Origin: an uncultured Selenomonadales bacterium
GTDB lineage: Bacteria > Bacillota > Negativicutes > Selenomonadales > Selenomonadaceae
Assembly (NCBI GenBank): GCA_947305445.1
Contig: CAMZDU010000037.1
Location: 1 to 8,083 of the forward strand
Length of the DNA stretch: 8,083 bases
Reading direction: 5' to 3'
Part shown: positions 1 through 7,414 of the stretch, piece by piece
Position numbering within the stretch: position 1 is the first letter of the stretch
How the letters are laid out: each line of letters begins with the position of its first letter
Notes under the pieces: generated by a model
What the model saw: only the letters and a program-made list of their open reading frames with translations
Told to the model about the DNA's origin: nothing
Databases searched by the model: none
Position numbers and translations under genes: made by a program

Positions 1-702
1 CTCTGGCGGTCACCTGGGCAAAATCCCGGACACGCCGCAAAAGCCGGTTGGCGACCCAGTGTCAGCGCGGGCGTCTCCAAAGAAATTGACACCTCGCATC
101 TTTTCAGCGACAAGACTTCCGACCAATGGCGTGCGGGAATCAGCGCGTCGTGGAATATTTTTGACGGCGGCATAACCAGCGCACAAGTCCACGAGGCGGA
201 CGCGGCTCTCGTTCGTGCGCAGGAAGTCGCCGCACAAACTCGCGAGCAAATTCAACTCGAAGTGCAATCATATTATCTGCAACTCCACGCGGCGGAGAAA
301 AACATCGGCACAACACAGGCGTCCGTTGCTCTGGCCGAGGAGAATTATAAAATTGCGCAGGTTCGTTACGCCGCGGGTGTCGGCACCAACCTTGACGTCA
401 TGGATGCTTCCCGCAAGCTGACCGAAGCCCGCTCGAATTATTTCACCGCACTTTATAACTACAACACCGCCAAAGCGTCGCTCGAACGTTATATGGGCGT
501 GCCGGTTGAAATTGATGTTGTTCGCTACGTCGAAAGCGAAGAAGCCGGCAGGAAGGCCGCGCAGTCCCGCGAAGACGCCGCGCTGACTGCCGATGCCGCA
601 GAAATTCCAGAGACCGAAGAAGTCGCGCCGGTCGTCATGATTGATTTCGAGAACGACTCGCCGTTGCCTTCCGAAACCGTCGAACGCGACAAAGCCTTTT
701 AA
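1..702 (+). CDS. tolC: TolC-family outer membrane efflux protein, 3' part (5' end outside window)
   Basis: The frame is open from base 1 to the TAA at 700-702 and gives 233 residues; the start lies upstream of the window. The protein belongs to the outer membrane efflux (OEP/TolC) family, which forms trimeric outer-membrane/periplasmic ducts for type I secretion and RND or ABC efflux. Family signs are the strand segment AGWRPSVSAGV near residue 15, the WNIFDGG turn near residues 52-58, and then a long alpha-helical hairpin rich in Ala, Gln and Glu. That hairpin includes YKIAQVRYAAGVGTNLDVMD and the closing helix ending in SLERYMGVP, the usual end of the second OEP repeat. A charged, mostly acidic tail of about 65 residues follows the last helix. 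The gene lies upstream of tamB and bamA, and no terminator separates it from tamB, so co-transcription is likely. The substrate and the inner-membrane partner cannot be told from this window. Family assignment is firm; the tolC symbol is used loosely. Confidence 0.88.
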   Translation, partial: LWRSPGQNPGHAAKAGWRPSVSAGVSKEIDTSHLFSDKTSDQWRAGISASWNIFDGGITSAQVHEADAALVRAQEVAAQTREQIQLEVQSYYLQLHAAEKNIGTTQASVALAEENYKIAQVRYAAGVGTNLDVMDASRKLTEARSNYFTALYNYNTAKASLERYMGVPVEIDVVRYVESEEAGRKAAQSREDAALTADAAEIPETEEVAPVVMIDFENDSPLPSETVERDKAF

Positions 703-710
703 TAAATTTG

Positions 711-816
711 AAATTAGGAACTTCGTCAATTAGGAATTAGGAATTGTACGGAGAGTGTTTGACGGCGATAACAACCACCTCCGCAGTAACAATTCCTCAT
801 TCCTAATTCCTAATTG
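711..816. repeat. Heptamer inverted repeat element, copy 1 (tolC-tamB junction)
   Basis: The left arm at 727-746 holds tandem AATTAGG heptamers, with one more copy at 712-718. The right arm at 790-816 holds tandem AATTCCT heptamers, their reverse complement. Bases 727-744 pair perfectly with 799-816 (18 bp), enclosing a loop of 54 bases. No T-run follows the right arm, so this is not an ordinary intrinsic terminator. The right arm ends four bases before the AAGGGGG Shine-Dalgarno sequence (821-827) of tamB. The block beginning CTTCGTCAAT (721-730) and the loop motifs GAGTGT (753-758) and ACAACC (770-775) recur in the element at 7982-8072, so the two are related copies. Function is unknown; a transcript hairpin acting on mRNA stability or translation is one possibility, an inert dispersed repeat another. 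Confidence 0.85.
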
Positions 817-833
817 CAACAAGGGGGTTCGCC

Positions 834-3800
834 GTGTTAAAAATCTTGAAAATTCTCGGCGGCGCGCTGAGTGTCCTCGCGCTGAGCGGCGTACTTTACA
901 TAAATTCACAGCGGGCGGAGCTGTACGAAAAGATATTGTCTTCGGCAGAGGAAATCGCCTCCGAAAAACTCGGCGTGCCCGTTAAAATCGGTGACGTCGA
1001 CTTGAGCGAAGTCAGTCTCTTGCGATTGAAAGAGAACAGTGACGTCACCTTACGCGACGTTGAAATCTTCGACAAGCGCGACGAACTTATTGCCCGCGTC
1101 GACGAGACGAAGATCAATTTTAAATTGCTCGCGCTGACTGACGATCCGATTGCCGCACTTGACGAGATTAAAATCAACGGCGCGACGGTTAACTTGACTA
1201 AACGCGACGACGATTCGTGGAACGTCAACGATATTAAAACGGACAGCGAGGGCGAGTCCACTTTTGATGCGAAAATTTTTCTGCAGGGCGGCAATCTTAA
1301 CGCGGCCTTCGACGGGAAAAATATTTCTGTCACGGAAATTGCCGGCTCCGCCGACTGTACGCCCGGTCAAGCCGACGCCGAAGTCTCCGCCAAAACTCTC
1401 GGCTCCACCGTAAAGGCGACCGGTACGCTCGGTTCGGCGCAACAAGTCATCAACGCCGAAGTCGACGAAATTTTTTTTGACAAGGTGATGCCGTATCTGC
1501 CGGCCGATAAAATTCCCGAAGGCGTGAAAATTGTCGGCGGTACCGCCCGCGACACGACGATACATCTTTTGCGCCGCGACGATAAGCTGACTTATCTCGG
1601 CTCGACGAAAGTGGCGGGCGCACGTGTTACGGTCGAGCAAACCGACGTCGAAGACATAAACGGCAACATAACATTCAACGAACGAGAAATTTTTTTGAAC
1701 GCCTCGGCAACGGCCAACGGGCAACGTGCGGCGGCAAGCGGCAGCGTGCGCCTCGATACCGACGAGACGTTTTTTGACATACACGCGACCGCCGACAGCT
1801 TCGCGCCCGCCGCAATCCTGGCCGATATAGGAATTGAAGGCGCGGCCTCCATTCGAGCGCATCTTGTCGGCACCGCCACAAATCCACAAGTCGACGCGGA
1901 AATTTTTTCCGATTGGCTCAGCTACGGAATTTTGTCCGCGCAAAACGTTTCGACAAAGCTCCGTTACGCCGGAGAGATGCTTTACCTGAACGACACGTCC
2001 GCGCAAATTTTCGGCGGCAACGTGGCGGCCACTGCGGAGATAAAAACCGACGACTTGTCGTTTAACGCGAACGTCAAGGCGAACGGTCTCGACGCGGCGA
2101 CTTTGTGCGACTTCGCGCAAACGGCTCAACTTGTCGACGGAAAAATTTCCTGCGACCTGGGCATCAACGGTATCGGCGACGACATCGAGCAGGTGAAAAT
2201 TTACGGCAACGCACGTGCGACGGCTCTCGCATTCGGGGGCTTGGACGTCAACGAAGCGAACGCCTCTTTTTATTGCAAAGGCGACGACTTGACGATTGAT
2301 TATCTTAGCGCGAAACTCCCGAACAACGGCACGCTCGGCTTGGAAGGCACGATAACCGACACGAGCAAGCTTGACTTGGATTTTTACGGCGCACACGTTG
2401 ACATGACGATTGCAAAAATTTTTAATGAACAACTCGACATGAGTGGGCTGACCGACTTCAAAGGCAGTGTTCACGGCAACGCGGACAATCCCGACATCAC
2501 GCTTGAGCTGTCGGCCGTTGACCGTTCGGAAGACGGCGAACACTTCGCGGGAAAATTTTTTAAGCAACCGTTCGATTCGATTCAGTTGGCGGCCTCCGGC
2601 AGTCTCGGCGGCGTCAACGTCGACAAGTTCAATCTGGAAAAGGACGGCAAACTTAAATGGACGGTTATCGAAGGCAGCGTCGGCTTAACCGGCGAAAAAC
2701 CCGTTAACCTTCAACTGGACACGACGGAGGTGCGTGCGGAAGATATTGCCGCGCTCGTTGCGCCCGACCAGCCGATAACGGGCAACGTCTCCAACACCGT
2801 CAAAATCACCGGCACGATTGATGCGCCCAAAGTCACCGGCAACATAAAATTCAATCGCGGCAGTTATCATGGCTTCCTACTCAGCGGCATGACGGGCGAT
2901 TATTTCCTTGAGGGCGACACGCTCCGCCTGCAGGAGTTCCAAATCACTTCGCCGATGATTGACATGATTGTCAACGGCACCATTGACAAAAATACTCACG
3001 TCATGGATTTTGTCGTACAAGGCAAGGACATCAACCTGCAACGCTTCGAAGGCAAGTTGCCCGAAAATTATATCGCCGAGGGTCACTCGACGTTTGAAGG
3101 CCTCATCAAAGGCACGCTGGAGCAACCGATTTTCGACGGTGAGCTGAAATCGGACAGCATACTTTTAAACGGCGTCAACCTCACGGACGTTTACGGGCAC
3201 GTCATGATGCACGGTTACAACTGGTATCTTGACGAATTCCACTTCAACGACGGCAAGGGCAGTTATAAAGTTCAGTTAAGCTCGAATATTGAGCACGAGA
3301 CATTAAGCGGCACGTTCGTCGGCTACGACATTCACGACATCAAAGTCAACGTGCGTCTGCTCGACAACACCGTCTATTTCAATCAGCTGGAGGACAAGCA
3401 GGGCGACAACGGCACGTTCCACTTGCTCGGCTCGGCAAATCGTTACGGGCCGCTTGACGTGACTTTTATCGCCAAAAATCTGGAACTGGGTCTTTTCAGC
3501 AAAGCGGCGGGTTACAACGTTGACATGACCGGCACGTCGAACATTGTCGCCAAACTCAACGGCACGGTCGACAAACCGTTCGGCGAGGTACTTTGGACGG
3601 CGGCCGGCTCCATTAAAGGCGCGACCTTCGATTTACTGCACGGGCACTTCCTCATGAAAGGCGAAGTTGTCAACATCGAGGAGCTGAGCGTTCAGCGCGA
3701 ACTCAGCGGCAAAACTTACAGCGCGAAAATCACGGGTGACGTTCCCTTTAAAGCCGTGATGGCTCGGACGAAAGACGCGCTTCCCGACGACGAGCAGTTA

Positions 3801-5066
3801 AACTTGACTGTCTCAATGGACGGCGCGGATTTAAGTCTGTTGCCCGTTGTCAGCAACAAGATGGTTTCATTCGGCGTCGGCGAGCTGGATGGCGCGGTTA
3901 AAATCACGGGCACGGCGGCTCACCCGCAAATCAACGGAAAAATTTCTCTCAACGACGGCTCCGTCAAACTTAAAGACATGAAAAGTTTGATTGAGCACAT
4001 AAATATTTCGACGGTCTTCCGCGACGAACGCTTCGAGGTTGAAAATTTTTCCGGACAAATCGGCGGCGGCACCTTCGCGTTGACGGGCGGCTTAAATTTT
4101 TCCGGCCTGGAGTTGAGTGACTACAACTTCGACTTCGCGGCAGTCAATCTCGATATTGACAGTAACATCTTCGACGGCCTTGTCAACGCGAATTTCAATT
4201 TCAGCGAGTCAAGCTTCATGCATCGGAACATGCCGAAACTTTCTGGGCAAGTCAATCTGGACAAGTGCCGCGTGACGATTACGAGCGTGCCCGACAGCGA
4301 CGAGCCGCTTCCGGATTGGTTAATGGACGTGTCGGTTAATCTCGGCGACAAAGTTCACTTCTACAGCTCGCGCCTGTATGATTTATATTTGACGGGCAAT
4401 GCGCGTTTTGAGCGGAGCATGCGCAATCCGAAAACTTCCGGCACTGTCAATGTTAAGCGCGGCGGTACCTTGACTTATCTTGAATCAGTGTTTAATATTC
4501 GTGAGGGCGAGGCGCACTTCAACCAAATCGGCAACTTCATGCCGACGTTAAACTTCTTGGCGGAAACGAAGATTGACCGCACGAAAATTTTCTTGACAGT
4601 CAACGGATCGCCCGACAACATGCAACTCAAATTGACTTCGAGTCCCGAAATGTCCGACACGGAAATTTTGCGACTGCTCACGTTGCGCCAAGCTTATACA
4701 AACGGCAAGAACTTATCGGCGGCGGACGCGTTGGCAATCGGCTTGCAGATGACGATTCTTTCCGATATTGAGGACACGTTGAAACGCAAGCTCGGCATCG
4801 ATCAGTTGACTATTGCCAGAGGCACCGGCTCGTTGTTCCAACATTATAACACTGCCGAGCGCAGCGGCCGCGACGACAAAGATTACAACGTCACCGTCGG
4901 CAAATACATTAACGAAAAACTCATGATTCGTTACACTCGCGGTTTCGGCAGCCACAAGCTTCACCGCTACGGTCTGCAATACGACTTCAACGACAATGTC
5001 GGTTTGACGGTTGAGCGCGAGGGAAAAGACTACATCTTCAGCATCGAAGCGAGATTTAAATTTTAG
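834..5066 (+). CDS. tamB: TamB-like AsmA-family translocation/assembly module protein
   Basis: A 1410-residue protein of the TamB/AsmA-like family (DUF490), comparable to Escherichia coli TamB at roughly 1260 residues. The GTG start at 834 is preceded by AAGGGGG at 821-827 with six bases between. Residues about 4-23 form one hydrophobic inner-membrane anchor. The rest is a very long beta-rich periplasmic body with repeated units of the type GTxxxPxxxGxIxxxxGxxx, seen near residues 653-704, 907-953, 1021-1079 and 1202-1231. The C-terminal part carries the conserved TamB region, including SSPEMSDTEILRLL near residues 1269-1282 and a terminal barrel-like segment ending in FSIEARFKF. Proteins of this family form a hydrophobic groove bridging the two membranes and are implicated in phospholipid transport; in proteobacteria TamB works with TamA, an Omp85 protein. 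Here the next gene is the Omp85 protein BamA, which fits a BamA-TamB partnership. The TAG stop is also the first three bases of the following heptamer repeat. Confidence 0.93.
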   Translation: MLKILKILGGALSVLALSGVLYINSQRAELYEKILSSAEEIASEKLGVPVKIGDVDLSEVSLLRLKENSDVTLRDVEIFDKRDELIARVDETKINFKLLALTDDPIAALDEIKINGATVNLTKRDDDSWNVNDIKTDSEGESTFDAKIFLQGGNLNAAFDGKNISVTEIAGSADCTPGQADAEVSAKTLGSTVKATGTLGSAQQVINAEVDEIFFDKVMPYLPADKIPEGVKIVGGTARDTTIHLLRRDDKLTYLGSTKVAGARVTVEQTDVEDINGNITFNEREIFLNASATANGQRAAASGSVRLDTDETFFDIHATADSFAPAAILADIGIEGAASIRAHLVGTATNPQVDAEIFSDWLSYGILSAQNVSTKLRYAGEMLYLNDTSAQIFGGNVAATAEIKTDDLSFNANVKANGLDAATLCDFAQTAQLVDGKISCDLGINGIGDDIEQVKIYGNARATALAFGGLDVNEANASFYCKGDDLTIDYLSAKLPNNGTLGLEGTITDTSKLDLDFYGAHVDMTIAKIFNEQLDMSGLTDFKGSVHGNADNPDITLELSAVDRSEDGEHFAGKFFKQPFDSIQLAASGSLGGVNVDKFNLEKDGKLKWTVIEGSVGLTGEKPVNLQLDTTEVRAEDIAALVAPDQPITGNVSNTVKITGTIDAPKVTGNIKFNRGSYHGFLLSGMTGDYFLEGDTLRLQEFQITSPMIDMIVNGTIDKNTHVMDFVVQGKDINLQRFEGKLPENYIAEGHSTFEGLIKGTLEQPIFDGELKSDSILLNGVNLTDVYGHVMMHGYNWYLDEFHFNDGKGSYKVQLSSNIEHETLSGTFVGYDIHDIKVNVRLLDNTVYFNQLEDKQGDNGTFHLLGSANRYGPLDVTFIAKNLELGLFSKAAGYNVDMTGTSNIVAKLNGTVDKPFGEVLWTAAGSIKGATFDLLHGHFLMKGEVVNIEELSVQRELSGKTYSAKITGDVPFKAVMARTKDALPDDEQLNLTVSMDGADLSLLPVVSNKMVSFGVGELDGAVKITGTAAHPQINGKISLNDGSVKLKDMKSLIEHINISTVFRDERFEVENFSGQIGGGTFALTGGLNFSGLELSDYNFDFAAVNLDIDSNIFDGLVNANFNFSESSFMHRNMPKLSGQVNLDKCRVTITSVPDSDEPLPDWLMDVSVNLGDKVHFYSSRLYDLYLTGNARFERSMRNPKTSGTVNVKRGGTLTYLESVFNIREGEAHFNQIGNFMPTLNFLAETKIDRTKIFLTVNGSPDNMQLKLTSSPEMSDTEILRLLTLRQAYTNGKNLSAADALAIGLQMTILSDIEDTLKRKLGIDQLTIARGTGSLFQHYNTAERSGRDDKDYNVTVGKYINEKLMIRYTRGFGSHKLHRYGLQYDFNDNVGLTVEREGKDYIFSIEARFKF

Positions 5067-5123
5067 TGAATAGTGAACTGTGAACGGTTTGCTGTTCACC
5101 GCTGTACACTATTCACTATTCAC
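5064..5123. repeat. Heptamer inverted repeat with nested hairpin (tamB-bamA junction)
   Basis: The left arm has three tandem heptamers, TAGTGAA, TAGTGAA and CTGTGAA, at 5064-5084. The right arm has the reverse-complement units at 5107-5123. Bases 5066-5077 pair perfectly with 5112-5123 (12 bp). Inside them GTGAAC (5080-5085) pairs with GTTCAC (5094-5099) around an eight-base loop. The first TAG is the stop codon of tamB. The right arm ends one base before the Shine-Dalgarno sequence of bamA. The heptamer differs from that of the elements at 711-816 and 7982-8072, but the architecture and position are the same. No T-run follows, so termination is unlikely and tamB and bamA are probably co-transcribed. 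Confidence 0.85.
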
Positions 5124-5124
5124 C

Positions 5125-5131
5125 GGGGAGG
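5125..5131 (+). promoter_or_regulatory. Ribosome binding site that fixes the bamA start
   Basis: GGGGAGG lies eight bases before the TTG at 5140. This makes TTG 5140 the most likely start, although the frame stays open upstream to a GTG at 5080. That GTG lies inside the hairpin repeat, and a start there would put repeat-derived residues ahead of a clear signal peptide. Confidence 0.8.
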
Positions 5132-5139
5132 TTTATCTT

Positions 5140-7203
5140 TTGAAAGTCAACAGATTTTCGCGGAGGAAACGAGCAACATTCATTGCGGCGGCAATGACGT
5201 TGCCATTGATATTCGGGTTTGAATCATGCGAGGCCGCTCCCGAAGTCAACAAGCCGTTCGAGACAACAGCAGACACTCCGCCCGAAACGATTGAAATCGT
5301 TCCGACCGAAATCACGCCGCACAACCCGCCGTCGACCGAAGTCACGCCGACAGAGCCGCCCAAAGTTGAGACGCCTCCGGCCGAACCGCCGCCGGCAGAG
5401 ATTATACCGGCTGAACCGACACCGATTGAGCCGACCCCGACCGAACCGACGCCGATTGAACCTGCCGCCGACGACAGAGCAAAAATCAACGAGCCTGCGC
5501 CTTTGCCCGAACCGTACAACTCGCGAGTCGAGACGGATATTATCGATTATCTTAAGCAGTTCGAGGGACAGACCATCGTCGATATTAATTTTGAAGGAGC
5601 TGGCTCGGCCACGCTCCCGACCGTGAAAATGGCAGTAACGGAAAACGTCGGCGACTCGTTCACGGTGGCCGGTGCCGTTCGCGACCGCAACGCCCTGCTT
5701 AACACCGGATATTTCTACGAAGCTTATTTGACGTTCGAGAAAATTCCCGAAGGCGTCGTCATAACTTTCCACGTCATGGAAAATCCGATTCTTAAAGACG
5801 TCGTCTTCACCGGCAACACGCTCTACAGCAAAAAAGAACTCGACGAGCTGTTGACGGTCAAGCGCGGCGAAATTCTCAACAACAACACCGTTCACGACGA
5901 CATTGCCCGCATTCAGGAGGATTACCGCAACGAAGGCTTCACCCTCATGAAAGTCACCGACATCAACATGGACAACGACGGCGTCCTCACACTTAAAATC
6001 AACGAAGGCATTTTGGAAGGTTACGCCGTCAAAGGCAACAAGAAGACCAAAGACAAAGTTATTCTCCGCGAGATGCGCCAAAAAGTCGGCACGCCCTTTA
6101 ACGCCAAGCTTGCACGCCGCTCCATGCAACGCGTCTACAATCTCGGCTTTTTTGAGGACGTCAACATCAACATGAAATCCGGCGTCGAACCCAACGCGGT
6201 TATCATGGAAATCAACGTTAAGGAGAAACGCACAGGTACTTTCGGCATAGGCGCGGGCTACTCAACGAGCGACGGCATTATCGGCATGGTCAGCTTGACT
6301 GAATCGAACTTCCGCGGACGCGGCGACTCAATTCAAATTATTTACGAGAAGAGCGGCGACGAGACCGACGCTCACGGTTACAACTTCTCCTTCCGTCACC
6401 CGTGGATTGACCGTCACGAGACCGCCTTTCGTCTGCAACTTTACAATCGCACATACTCTTACAACGATTACGACACACACGGCGACTTTAAGGAAGAATA
6501 CATGCGCAAATATTCCGGCGGCGAAATCACCGTCAGCCGCCCCGTCAGCGAGTATTCGACCAACTATATCACGTTGCGCAATCGCAAAGATAAATACGTC
6601 CGTCACGTTTCCAGCGGCAATGCCGGCAACCGTAGCGGCTGGGAATATTCCGATTGGCGCAAGAAAAATTTCGGCTTGACGCGCAGTATTATCCTTGAAC
6701 ACATCACCGATACCCGCGACAATATTTACATGCCCACCGAAGGCAACAAAGTCAACCTAACGTTGGAGGTTGGTGCTTTCGGCGGCGACTTCGACTTCCA
6801 AAAAATTTCGCTCGACCACCAAAATTATCGCAAGGCCGGCGACCACGATCAAGTTTGGGCGATACGCGGCATGGTTGGTTACGGGCGCGGCGACTTGACG
6901 GAATTTAACCAATTTCGCGTCGGCGGACAAGGCTCCCTGCGCGGCTACCGCGACGACCAATTTCGCGGCAACAGAATGCTCCTCGGCTCGATTGAATATC
7001 GTTTCCCGCTCGCGAAAAAAATTCAGGGCGCACTCTTCACGGATTTTGGCAGCGCGTGGAACGACGGTTTTCGCCCGCGTGACTTCAAGGCCAGTATCGG
7101 TGTCGGCATTACGTTGAACACGCCGATGGGTCCTTTGCGTTTGGATTACGGTCGCGACTCGCAGGGCGGCAGATTCCATTTCTCAGTTGGTACTTCGTTC
7201 TGA
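5140..7203 (+). CDS. bamA: BamA-like Omp85 outer membrane assembly protein with proline-rich spacer
   Basis: Outer-membrane insertase of the Omp85/BamA family, 687 residues from the TTG start. Residues 1-32 look like a signal peptide: basic KVNRFSRRKR, a hydrophobic stretch, then a likely signal peptidase I site near CEA-AP. Residues about 44-125 are a low-complexity Pro/Glu/Thr region with recurring PTEP and PIEP units. Three POTRA domains follow, at about 145-215, 216-290 and 292-362, fewer than the five of proteobacterial BamA. The 16-stranded barrel runs from about 365 to the end. It carries the loop 6 signature GGQGSLRGY (595-603, the LRGY equivalent of the VRGF motif) and ends in a beta-signal-like strand, RFHFSVGTSF, with a terminal Phe. 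The gene follows tamB by 73 bases and is closed by a terminator. A TamA role is the main alternative; three POTRAs occur in TamA as well, and the tamB neighbour does not exclude it. Confidence 0.92.
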   Translation: MKVNRFSRRKRATFIAAAMTLPLIFGFESCEAAPEVNKPFETTADTPPETIEIVPTEITPHNPPSTEVTPTEPPKVETPPAEPPPAEIIPAEPTPIEPTPTEPTPIEPAADDRAKINEPAPLPEPYNSRVETDIIDYLKQFEGQTIVDINFEGAGSATLPTVKMAVTENVGDSFTVAGAVRDRNALLNTGYFYEAYLTFEKIPEGVVITFHVMENPILKDVVFTGNTLYSKKELDELLTVKRGEILNNNTVHDDIARIQEDYRNEGFTLMKVTDINMDNDGVLTLKINEGILEGYAVKGNKKTKDKVILREMRQKVGTPFNAKLARRSMQRVYNLGFFEDVNINMKSGVEPNAVIMEINVKEKRTGTFGIGAGYSTSDGIIGMVSLTESNFRGRGDSIQIIYEKSGDETDAHGYNFSFRHPWIDRHETAFRLQLYNRTYSYNDYDTHGDFKEEYMRKYSGGEITVSRPVSEYSTNYITLRNRKDKYVRHVSSGNAGNRSGWEYSDWRKKNFGLTRSIILEHITDTRDNIYMPTEGNKVNLTLEVGAFGGDFDFQKISLDHQNYRKAGDHDQVWAIRGMVGYGRGDLTEFNQFRVGGQGSLRGYRDDQFRGNRMLLGSIEYRFPLAKKIQGALFTDFGSAWNDGFRPRDFKASIGVGITLNTPMGPLRLDYGRDSQGGRFHFSVGTSF

Positions 7204-7217
7204 ATAATCGTCACACG

Positions 7218-7256
7218 AAAAAAAATCCTCACCGTCAATCGGGAGGATTTTTTTTT
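7218..7256 (+). terminator. Intrinsic terminator after bamA
   Basis: Bases 7218-7230 (eight A followed by TCCTC) pair over 13 bp with 7243-7255 (GAGGA followed by T). The loop is 12 bases and the T-run covers 7248-7256. It begins 15 bases after the bamA stop. Because the stem has an A-tract on its left side, it could also act on transcripts from the opposite strand. Confidence 0.92.
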
Positions 7257-7278
7257 GCAAGAAAACGCCGATTGAGTG

Positions 7279-7287
7279 AGGAGGTGA
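7279..7287 (+). other. Orphan perfect Shine-Dalgarno sequence
   Basis: AGGAGGTGA matches the anti-Shine-Dalgarno end of 16S rRNA over nine bases, yet no start codon at normal distance opens a usable frame. The only nearby frame starts at the GTG embedded in it (7284-7286) and stops after seven codons at 7305-7307. It may be chance, a relic of a lost gene, or a leader element. Confidence 0.35.
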
Positions 7288-7319
7288 ATTTTCCGTACAA
7301 CTCCTAACTGAATTGCCGG

Positions 7320-7348
7320 TTGACAGTTAAATCGTTCTGCTGTAAAAA
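7320..7348 (+). promoter_or_regulatory. Candidate distal promoter for the GTPase gene
   Basis: A perfect TTGACA (-35) at 7320-7325 is followed after 17 bases by TAAAAA (7343-7348), which matches TATAAT at four of six positions. It lies downstream of the bamA terminator and about 180 bases before the GTPase start. It may be a second, weaker promoter for that gene. Confidence 0.4.
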
Positions 7349-7414
7349 TAAGCGTAACGGTGGCAGACGACCACTTCAAAAAATTTTCGGCGGTTAAAAG
7401 ACGCCGTAAACTTG

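Noticed and set aside
759..787. Promoter with TTGACG -35 in the tolC-tamB junction
   Set aside because: No acceptable -10 hexamer is found at 16-18 bases downstream.
711..816. Intrinsic terminator between tolC and tamB
   Set aside because: The stem is AT-rich with a 54-base loop and no T-run follows it.
1050..2567. 505-codon open frame on the - strand inside tamB
   Set aside because: It is fully antisense to a gene with clear family features, has no ribosome binding site I can see, and its Arg/Val/Phe-rich composition is typical of a codon-bias shadow.
5080..5139. Upstream GTG start for bamA
   Set aside because: It lies inside the hairpin repeat and lacks a ribosome binding site; TTG 5140 has GGGGAGG at ideal distance and begins a normal signal peptide.
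5219..5626. 135-codon + strand frame rich in Arg and Pro
   Set aside because: It is the out-of-frame reading of the bamA proline-rich repeat.
5224..6129. 301-codon open frame on the - strand inside bamA
   Set aside because: Antisense to the signal peptide, spacer and POTRA region; its Arg/Phe/Gly-rich repeats are the reverse reading of the PTEP repeat, not a protein domain.
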